From positions 3,507,501 to 3,571,500 of the forward strand of contig NZ_ATTE01000001.1 in the NCBI RefSeq assembly GCF_000419525.1: a DNA stretch of 64,000 nt, in the 5' to 3' direction. Position numbers and translations under genes: made by a program. Within the stretch, counting starts at the first letter, position 1. Each line of letters opens with the position of its first letter. The notes beneath the pieces are model-generated. The model was not told the origin of the DNA. It saw only the letters and a program-made list of their open reading frames with translations, and did not search any database. Of this stretch, positions 57,943 through 64,000 are shown piece after piece. This DNA is from Leucothrix mucor DSM 2157 (GTDB lineage: Bacteria > Pseudomonadota > Gammaproteobacteria > Thiotrichales > Thiotrichaceae).

Positions 57943-58350
57943 CTATGAGTTTTCAGCCGCTTCCAGCTCTGCCAGTGTCGACTGCGCACGTTCACACACA
58001 CTTTCAATATCCACCACCGCCAACTCTAGCTCTTCGCGCTGAAGTTTTAAGGTTTCCAGCCGCTGATTCATCACTTGCAGTAAGTAGAGAATTTGTTTTT
58101 TCTCACCCTCAACCGGCTTGGAGTCGTACAAATCAAACATGTCTTTTACTTCTGCCAGCGTAAAACCAATGCGCTTGCCACGTAAGGTCAGACGCAAACG
58201 CACACGGTCGCGCTCGCGGTAGATGCGTTTATTACCATCGCGCTCAGGGCTGAGTAATCCCGCCTCTTCATACAGGCGAATGGCGCGGGTCGTTACGTCA
58301 AACTCTTTGGCAAGCTCAGAAATAGTATAGGTCATTGTGTTACTGCTCAT
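57943..58350 (-). CDS. liuR: MerR-family regulator, LiuR-like
   Basis: The protein starts at ATG 58350 (AAAAGG upstream). It has the MerR winged helix (YTISELAKEFDVTTRAIRLY, EEAGLLSPERDGNKRIY), a long dimerisation helix, and a C-terminus without a metal-binding cysteine pair, as in LiuR. LiuR controls leucine/isovalerate and fatty-acid degradation genes in gammaproteobacteria. Palindromes of the appropriate type sit upstream of this gene, of thiolase and of icmF, supporting both autoregulation and control of the surrounding acyl-CoA genes. Confidence 0.85.
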   Translation of the reverse strand: MSSNTMTYTISELAKEFDVTTRAIRLYEEAGLLSPERDGNKRIYRERDRVRLRLTLRGKRIGFTLAEVKDMFDLYDSKPVEGEKKQILYLLQVMNQRLETLKLQREELELAVVDIESVCERAQSTLAELEAAENS

Positions 58351-58427
58351 GTATGGCCTTTTCTTGTAGTGATGGGCGGTGTGATCTAAATCATAATACA
58401 GAACTTCGGCCAAGCTGCACCTATAAA

Positions 58428-58443
58428 TTAACGCTTACGTTAA
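58428..58443. promoter_or_regulatory. LiuR-like palindrome upstream of liuR
   Basis: TTAACGCTTACGTTAA lies about 78 bases upstream of the liuR start and resembles the sites at 57921 and 59204. It suggests autoregulation. Confidence 0.7.
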
Positions 58444-58545
58444 CGTGATGCGCACATGGCGAAGCAGAGATTGAGCTTTTGGCGATCGTTATTCCTAGCG
58501 GCGAAGCGCTATTAAGTTGTCGTTGCTTTTAATCGGGTTTGATAC

Positions 58546-59127
58546 TCAATCTTTAAAGTAAGACGCGGGAAAATTCTCCGTAATAACCATAATAAGTTTC
58601 TGGTTGGAGTACACGCCATAGGTGCGCGTGATGAGTTCATCGCTTGCCAGAATGCCAAAGTGCGCAGCCAATTCCCCAGCCAAGAATTTGCCGGATTTCA
58701 GCATGACTTTATAGGTTTCGGTTTTATACTTTTCCCAAAGGCGACCAATTGGTTGGCGCGAGTGCAGTAAGTCGTTACGGAAGCCTTGCGGTAGATGATC
58801 AAGCAATACACTCGACTCGGCATGTAGCCAAGATTGCTGCGTGGTTTTCCCCTGTAATAACACTTGCCGCTTTAGAACTGGCATATCTTGCGTACTAACA
58901 AACAGCTCATGCCCTGCTGGCATTTGATCAAAGTCCGTCTCAACTTTTTCAGCCAGCTTATGCACCTGAATCGACTCCTGAAGATACTGCTCCAGCATCT
59001 CCGTCACCGTGCCATCAGTCACTAATAATAAGCGCTGAAAGCAGCTTAGCTCTGCCAATAAAGCCGCCTCCGGACGCTGCGGAATCCTGTGCTGCGTACT
59101 AATTTCGACCGTTTCCAGAGGGTTCAT
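58546..59127 (-). CDS. Chorismate-lyase-fold (UbiC/DUF98-like) protein
   Basis: This roughly 193-residue protein (ATG 59127, AGGA upstream) resembles the chorismate pyruvate-lyase/UTRA-like fold. It has FQRLLLVTDGTVTEMLEQYL, KRQVLLQGKTTQQSWLHAES, and PIGRLWEKYKTETYKVML. UbiC makes 4-hydroxybenzoate for ubiquinone, but this protein is divergent and could bind a different small ligand. It is divergent from icmF across a double LiuR-like site and lies upstream of liuR. It therefore appears to belong to the acyl-CoA regulon, and its role there is unknown. Confidence 0.65.
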   Translation of the reverse strand: MNPLETVEISTQHRIPQRPEAALLAELSCFQRLLLVTDGTVTEMLEQYLQESIQVHKLAEKVETDFDQMPAGHELFVSTQDMPVLKRQVLLQGKTTQQSWLHAESSVLLDHLPQGFRNDLLHSRQPIGRLWEKYKTETYKVMLKSGKFLAGELAAHFGILASDELITRTYGVYSNQKLIMVITENFPASYFKD

Positions 59128-59203
59128 GCTGTTTATCCTGATCATAATTGGACGTATGATATTGAATAGGCGCTCATATACAAGAAAAACCTACCGCCAA
59201 TAA

Positions 59204-59225
59204 TTGACGTTAACGTAAACGTAAG
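59204..59225. promoter_or_regulatory. Overlapping LiuR-like palindromes between the chorismate-lyase-like gene and icmF
   Basis: TTGACGTTAACGTAAA at 59204-59219 overlaps TTAACGTAAACGTAAG at 59210-59225, 6 bases apart. The cluster serves two divergent genes, 77 bases from one start and about 50 from the other. Confidence 0.7.
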
Positions 59226-59274
59226 TTATGTTTACGCAACCACTCTGCGCACTACCCTAAGGAGGAATTGCATC

Positions 59275-62200
59275 ATGAGTAAACCGGACACAAAACAACA
59301 CGTTAGCAACAGCCAAAATAGTCGTAAAGTTCGCTTTGTGACGGCTGCCAGTCTGTTTGATGGTCATGATGCGGCCATTAATATTATGCGTCGTATTCTG
59401 CAATCCAGTGGTGCTGAGGTCATTCACTTAGGCCATAACCGCTCGGTGGCGGAAATTGTCGATGCCGCCATTCAGGAAGATGCGCATGCGATTGCGATCA
59501 GTTCCTACCAAGGTGGGCATGTTGAATACCTGAAGTACATGGTTGATATGCTTAAGGAAAAAGGTGGCGAGCAGATCCGTATTTTTGGCGGCGGTGGTGG
59601 CGTGATTATTCCCGCAGAGATTCAAGAGCTGCACGATTACGGTGTAACCCGACTGTATTCTCCTGAAGATGGCCAGAAAATGGGCCTGCAGGGCATGATT
59701 CAGCACATGATCGACAGCTGCGACTTTGACCCCGGCGCCATGGCACCCGACACCATTGACCCGCTATTAGCCGGTGATTGGCGCGCCCTGTCCCGCGTGA
59801 TTAGCGCGATGGAAAATGACACCTTAGACGCAAATCTGCGCAAACAAATTAATGATGCCAGTGCCAATATGGAGCGTGCAGTTCCAGTGCTGGGGATTAC
59901 CGGAACCGGTGGTTCGGGTAAGTCGTCACTGACGGATGAGCTGATTCGTCGCTTCCGTTTGGGCCAGCAAGATCAGTTAAAAATTGCGATTGTCGCAGTT
60001 GATCCAACCCGCCGTAAAACCGGTGGCGCGCTGCTGGGAGACCGTATTCGTATGAATGCCAATCAGCATGAAAATATCTACATGCGCTCGCTGGCTACTC
60101 GTGAATCCGTTGGTGAAATTCCGGATGTGGTGGGCGAAGTGGTTAACGCCTGCAAGCTGTGCGGCTTTGATATGGTGATCGTCGAAACACCGGGTATTGG
60201 TCAGGGTGATGCCGCGATTGTGCCGTTGGTAGACACTTCGCTGTATGTAATGACGCCAGAGTTTGGTGCACAAAGCCAGCTGGAAAAGATTGATATGCTG
60301 GACTTCGCCGATGCGGTGGCGATCAACAAATTTGACCGCAAAGGCTCTGAAGATGCTTACCGCGATGTGTGCAAACAAATGCAGCGCAACCGCGAAGCCT
60401 TTATGGACGCGCCAGAATCCATGCCCGTGTTCGGTACAATTGCCGCACGTTTTAATGATGATGGCGTGACCGCACTCTACAAGCAACTATTAGAGCAACT
60501 CAAAGCGCTGGGCATGGTCACTCATGATGACGCGCTGCCGAATGTTGAGACGCGCAAATCTTCAGGCAACTCGGTGATTATTCCAGCCGATCGCGCCCGT
60601 TATTTAGCGGAGATTTCAGAAGCGGTTCGCGGCTACAAAAAGGACGTCGCCAAGCAAGCTAAGATTGCTCGCGAGCGCCAGCAACTGATGTCGAGCAAGC
60701 AAATGCTGGCTGACAGCGGTGAAACGGTCGACTCATTAGATGGCTTAATTGAATCCCGTAATAACGCGCTAAATGCTGACTCTCACAAGTTATTAGAAGC
60801 ATGGCCTGCCGTACGCGAAGCTTACAGCGGCGATGAGTACGTGGTGAAAATTCGCGATAAAGAAATTCGCACGGCGCTGACGTATAAAACCATGTCGGGC
60901 AATACTGTGCCTAAAGTGTCGCTGCCTAAATACGAAGATCATGGTGAGTTATTGCAGTGGTTAATGCTGGAAAACCTACCCGGCAATTTCCCGTATACCG
61001 CGGGCGTATTCCCGTTTAAGCGCGAAGGTGAAGACCCGACTCGTATGTTTGCGGGTGAAGGTGACTCTTTCCGGACTAATCGCCGCTTTAAGAAACTCTC
61101 TGAACACTCCGCCGCTAAGCGCTTATCGACCGCATTTGACTCGGTAACGCTGTATGGTCGCGACCCGGCTGTTCGCCCGGATATTTACGGCAAAGTTGGT
61201 AACTCCGGTGTTTCAGTTGCCACACTGGATGACATGAAAGTGCTATACGATGGCTTTGATTTATGTGATCCAACCACCTCGGTTTCAATGACCATTAACG
61301 GCCCTGCGCCGATGATTTTGGCCATGTTTTTAAACACCGCCATTGATCAACAAGTTGATAAATTCAAAGCCGAACACAAGCGTAATCCACACGATGCGGA
61401 ATATGCTGAGATACGTAGCTACGCGCTGAAAAATGTGCGCGGTACGGTACAAGCTGACATTCTCAAAGAAGATCAGGGACAAAACACCTGTATTTTCTCG
61501 ACCGAATTTGCCCTGAAAATGATGGGCGATATCCAACAGTATTTTGTGGATCAGCAAGTGCGTAACTTCTATTCGGTCTCGATCTCCGGTTATCACATTG
61601 CAGAAGCTGGTGCTAACCCGATTTCGCAGCTGGCATTCACGCTCTCCAATGGCTTCACCTATGTGGAAACCTATTTGGCGCGCGGTATGAATATCGATGA
61701 CTTCGCGCCGAACTTATCGTTCTTCTTTAGTAATGGTATGGACCCTGAGTACTCAGTAATGGGCCGCGTGGCGCGTCGTATTTGGGCCACCGCTATCCGC
61801 TTTAAATATGGCGGAAATGATCGCAGCCAAAAACTGAAGTACCACATCCAAACCTCTGGCCGCTCGCTGCATGCACAGGAAATGGATTTCAATGATATTC
61901 GTACCACCCTGCAAGCGCTGATCGCGATTTATGACAACTGTAATAGCCTGCACACCAATGCCTTTGACGAGGCAATTACCACGCCGACCGAGAGCTCGGT
62001 ACGTCGTGCGCTAGCAATTCAGTTGATCATCAATAACGAATGGGGCCTCACCAAAAATGAAAACCCGCTGCAAGGTGCTTTCATTATTGAAGAGCTGACC
62101 GAGCTGGTTGAAGAAGCGGTATTGTTTGAGTTTGAACGCATTTCTGAGCGTGGCGGCGTGTTGGGCGCCATGGAAACTGGCTATCAGCGTGGCAAGATTC

Positions 62201-62535
62201 AGGATGAGTCGATGCACTACGAGCACATGAAACACGATGGTAGTTTGCCGATTATTGGGGTAAATACCTTCCTGAATCCGAATGGCCCTGAGACCTTTGA
62301 TATTGAACTGGCGCGCTCGACTGAAGATGAAAAGCAAAACCAAATCAAACGTTTGCATGAATTCCAGAGTGAGCACAGTGGGGATTCAGAAGCGATTTTG
62401 AAGCGCGTGCAGGATGCGGCTATCAATAACGAGAATATCTTTGAAGCGTTGATGGAAGCAGTACGCCATTGCTCGCTGGGGCAGATCTCGGATACGCTGT
62501 TTAATGTCGGCGGGCAGTATCGTCGGAATATGTAA
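59275..62535 (+). CDS. icmF: Fused isobutyryl-CoA mutase (IcmF)
   Basis: The 1086-residue fusion has the IcmF order. A B12-binding domain lies at residues about 18-150 ([17 protein letters not shown] with its cobalt-ligand histidine, [15 protein letters not shown]). A MeaB-like GTPase chaperone covers about 190-420 ([46 protein letters not shown]). The substrate-binding mutase domain follows ([36 protein letters not shown]). It interconverts isobutyryl-CoA and n-butyryl-CoA, and in some species isovaleryl- and pivalyl-CoA, with adenosylcobalamin. AAGGAGG precedes the ATG, and LiuR-like sites lie upstream. It starts the icmF-hbd-ech gene run. Confidence 0.97.
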   Translation: MSKPDTKQHVSNSQNSRKVRFVTAASLFDGHDAAINIMRRILQSSGAEVIHLGHNRSVAEIVDAAIQEDAHAIAISSYQGGHVEYLKYMVDMLKEKGGEQIRIFGGGGGVIIPAEIQELHDYGVTRLYSPEDGQKMGLQGMIQHMIDSCDFDPGAMAPDTIDPLLAGDWRALSRVISAMENDTLDANLRKQINDASANMERAVPVLGITGTGGSGKSSLTDELIRRFRLGQQDQLKIAIVAVDPTRRKTGGALLGDRIRMNANQHENIYMRSLATRESVGEIPDVVGEVVNACKLCGFDMVIVETPGIGQGDAAIVPLVDTSLYVMTPEFGAQSQLEKIDMLDFADAVAINKFDRKGSEDAYRDVCKQMQRNREAFMDAPESMPVFGTIAARFNDDGVTALYKQLLEQLKALGMVTHDDALPNVETRKSSGNSVIIPADRARYLAEISEAVRGYKKDVAKQAKIARERQQLMSSKQMLADSGETVDSLDGLIESRNNALNADSHKLLEAWPAVREAYSGDEYVVKIRDKEIRTALTYKTMSGNTVPKVSLPKYEDHGELLQWLMLENLPGNFPYTAGVFPFKREGEDPTRMFAGEGDSFRTNRRFKKLSEHSAAKRLSTAFDSVTLYGRDPAVRPDIYGKVGNSGVSVATLDDMKVLYDGFDLCDPTTSVSMTINGPAPMILAMFLNTAIDQQVDKFKAEHKRNPHDAEYAEIRSYALKNVRGTVQADILKEDQGQNTCIFSTEFALKMMGDIQQYFVDQQVRNFYSVSISGYHIAEAGANPISQLAFTLSNGFTYVETYLARGMNIDDFAPNLSFFFSNGMDPEYSVMGRVARRIWATAIRFKYGGNDRSQKLKYHIQTSGRSLHAQEMDFNDIRTTLQALIAIYDNCNSLHTNAFDEAITTPTESSVRRALAIQLIINNEWGLTKNENPLQGAFIIEELTELVEEAVLFEFERISERGGVLGAMETGYQRGKIQDESMHYEHMKHDGSLPIIGVNTFLNPNGPETFDIELARSTEDEKQNQIKRLHEFQSEHSGDSEAILKRVQDAAINNENIFEALMEAVRHCSLGQISDTLFNVGGQYRRNM

Positions 62536-62558
62536 TTTGTGGATTTTTAAGTAGCACC

Positions 62559-62669
62559 GCAGGCTGGTTTTGGAATTGATTACGGAAATCGCGGCGAGCA
62601 CATCCTTGTGCGCTTGCTTCGGCATCCATGCCTCAGATATTTCCTACATCAAAGCCAAAACCAGCCTGC
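62559..62669. repeat. Structured long inverted repeat between icmF and hbd
   Basis: GCAGGCTGGTTTTGG at 62559-62573 is a perfect reverse complement of CCAAAACCAGCCTGC at 62655-62669. Pairing continues imperfectly inward, with GGAAAT against ATTTCC. The central part contains further small hairpins (GCACATCCTTGTGC and GGCATCCATGCC). It is intergenic, 111 bases long, and looks like a mobile palindromic element or a structured RNA rather than a simple terminator. Confidence 0.8.
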
Positions 62670-62732
62670 TCAGTCATATCATTAAAATCATCCACTCTGT
62701 TGGGTGATTTGTTTTTTAGCCAGAGAGAAATT

Positions 62733-63587
62733 ATGAATATTAAAACAGTTGGCGTCATTGGCGCAGGAACCATGGGAAATGGTATCGCTCAGGTATTTGC
62801 AGCCTCCGGCTTTACGGTGGTGATGCAGGATATTGCGGATGCTTCGCTTGAGCATGGTGTTGCAACCATTTCTAAAAGTCTGGATCGTTTGATCAAAAAA
62901 GAAAAGATCACCGATGCAGACAAGCAAGCAACCTTGGCACGTATCAGCACAACAACCGATGTGAGCCAATTGGCTGATCTGGACTTGGTGGTTGAAGCAG
63001 CGAGTGAGAATCTTGATATCAAAGCGAAGATTTTCCAGCAGCTGGATCAAGTGTGTAAGCCGGAGACTATTCTGGCCTCTAATACCTCCTCGATTTCACT
63101 GACGCGTATTGCCCGTGAGACTCAGCGTCCGGATAAAGTGATTGGTATGCACTTTATGAATCCCGTGCCAGTGATGAAGTTGATCGAAGTGATTCGTGCG
63201 CTACAAACTAGCGATGAGACTTACACCGCGATTGATGAGCTATCTCGCCAGATTGGTAAGGTGCCGGTCGAAGTTAATGATAACCCTGGCTTTATCTCCA
63301 ACCGTATTCTGCTACCAATGATTAATGAGGCGATTTTTGCCTTGCAGGAAGGCGTTGCTAAAGCGGAAGCGATTGATGAAATCATGAAGCTGGGTATGGC
63401 GCATCCAATGGGCCCACTGGAACTGGCTGATTTGATTGGTCTGGATACTTGCTTGTCGATCATGGAAGTGCTGCACGATGGCCTTGGTGACAGTAAATAC
63501 CGCCCCTGCCCGCTCTTGCGCAAAATGGTAGATGCTGGTTATCTTGGCCGTAAAACCGGACAAGGTTTCTACACCTACGACGCTTAA
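62733..63587 (+). CDS. 3-hydroxybutyryl-CoA dehydrogenase
   Basis: The 284-residue protein starts at ATG 62733 (GAGAGAAA upstream); a longer reading into the inverted repeat is not supported. It has the NAD motif [17 protein letters not shown], then [36 protein letters not shown], the catalytic histidine in [15 protein letters not shown], and the C-terminal [20 protein letters not shown]. It oxidises (S)-3-hydroxybutyryl-CoA to acetoacetyl-CoA with NAD. It is followed after 11 bases by an enoyl-CoA hydratase. Confidence 0.95.
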   Translation: MNIKTVGVIGAGTMGNGIAQVFAASGFTVVMQDIADASLEHGVATISKSLDRLIKKEKITDADKQATLARISTTTDVSQLADLDLVVEAASENLDIKAKIFQQLDQVCKPETILASNTSSISLTRIARETQRPDKVIGMHFMNPVPVMKLIEVIRALQTSDETYTAIDELSRQIGKVPVEVNDNPGFISNRILLPMINEAIFALQEGVAKAEAIDEIMKLGMAHPMGPLELADLIGLDTCLSIMEVLHDGLGDSKYRPCPLLRKMVDAGYLGRKTGQGFYTYDA

Positions 63588-63598
63588 GGAGCACGCTA

Positions 63599-64000
63599 AT
63601 GACTTACGAAAATATCTTGCTGGAAACGGTAGAACCCGGAATTTACGTACTGACAGTGAATCGCCCCAAAAGCTACAACGCGCTGAATGCCGCCACACTG
63701 GATGATATTCACAGTGCCTCTCAAACAGTGGCTGCTGATCCTGACGCTCGGGTTTTGATCATAACCGGCGCAGGCGATAAAGCCTTTGTTGCCGGGGCTG
63801 ATATCAAAGAAATGCAGAATTTCACCGGCATCGAAGGCAAGCGATTTAGTGAAAAAGGCATGCGCACTTTCCACAGCCTAGAGCTATTGGATATTCCCGT
63901 TATTGCCGCAGTGAATGGCTTTTGCCTTGGCGGCGGCTGTGAACTGGCGATGAGTTGCGATTGGATTATTGCTTCGGAAAATGCCTTATTTGGGCAGCCG
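63599..64000 (+). CDS. Enoyl-CoA hydratase, 5' part
   Basis: The first 134 codons of a crotonase-family protein are visible and run off the window. AAGGAG precedes the ATG at 63599. Motifs present are AFVAGADIKEMQ (oxyanion-hole region) and NGFCLGGGCELAMSCD with the first catalytic glutamate; the second glutamate would lie beyond the edge. It hydrates crotonyl-CoA or similar enoyl-CoA and belongs with hbd in the same operon. Confidence 0.93.
   Translation, partial: MTYENILLETVEPGIYVLTVNRPKSYNALNAATLDDIHSASQTVAADPDARVLIITGAGDKAFVAGADIKEMQNFTGIEGKRFSEKGMRTFHSLELLDIPVIAAVNGFCLGGGCELAMSCDWIIASENALFGQP

Overview
This window looks like chromosomal DNA from a marine-type gammaproteobacterium. The evidence is three-gene TRAP transporters, cobalamin-dependent MetH, a fused isobutyryl-CoA mutase, a LiuR-like MerR regulator with its palindromes, and NrtR, BkdR and HupE genes, all at moderate G+C and with gammaproteobacterial gene style. 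A Thiotrichales-like (Leucothrix/Thiothrix) host is a guess from gene content, not demonstrated. I see no rRNA, tRNA, CRISPR array, integrase, transposase or phage genes. Coding density is high and most genes sit in short operons.

Layout. 0-6 kb: a nonsense-interrupted YgjP-type metallopeptidase cut by the window edge, a beta-hydroxyacid dehydrogenase, and an ArsR-methyltransferase regulator divergent from metH. 6-8 kb: a TIR-FGE protein convergent with metH, and a relic Phd/VapC module. 8-11 kb: a TRAP transporter. 11-14.4 kb: a Fic-like and YhcG pair facing an Asp/Glu racemase across three 32-bp repeats. 14.5-19 kb: a very large secreted carbohydrate-type protein. 19-25.5 kb: ridA, a pseudouridine synthase, xanthine dehydrogenase genes and an XRE regulator. 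25.5-28.5 kb: DUF2061, msrC, mntP, a Dyp peroxidase and a toxin-antitoxin pair. 28.5-33 kb: a 1460-residue TIR-CHAT-STAND-TPR protein. 33-38.3 kb: a PhnA-like gene, a sulfatase and a second TRAP transporter. 38.4-41.2 kb: NAD-kinase-like and SPFH genes divergent from nrtR. 41-47 kb: an SLC13 transporter, a flavin monooxygenase, a GFA protein, a class IV aminotransferase and a GntR regulator. 47-51.4 kb: the bkd branched-chain dehydrogenase genes and bkdR. 51.4-55.4 kb: secreted hypotheticals, a HupE/HupE/DUF1007 metal operon and a TRADD-N-associated membrane protein. 55.5-64 kb: acyl-CoA dehydrogenase, thiolase, liuR, a chorismate-lyase-fold protein, icmF, 3-hydroxybutyryl-CoA dehydrogenase and enoyl-CoA hydratase.

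How it works together. The right end appears to encode a B12-dependent route from valine or isobutyrate to acetyl-CoA: Bkd makes isobutyryl-CoA, IcmF isomerises it to n-butyryl-CoA, and acyl-CoA dehydrogenase, enoyl-CoA hydratase, 3-hydroxybutyryl-CoA dehydrogenase and thiolase finish the oxidation. LiuR-like palindromes lie upstream of thiolase, upstream of liuR and between the chorismate-lyase-like gene and icmF. The most unusual content is conflict-type. There is a TIR-CHAT-STAND-TPR protein with intact catalytic motifs. There is a TIR protein with a cysteine-less FGE/C-type-lectin domain whose C-terminus resembles a diversity-generating-retroelement target and carries an apparent one-base frameshift. 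There is also a TRADD-N-associated two-helix membrane protein. These three are dispersed rather than in one operon.
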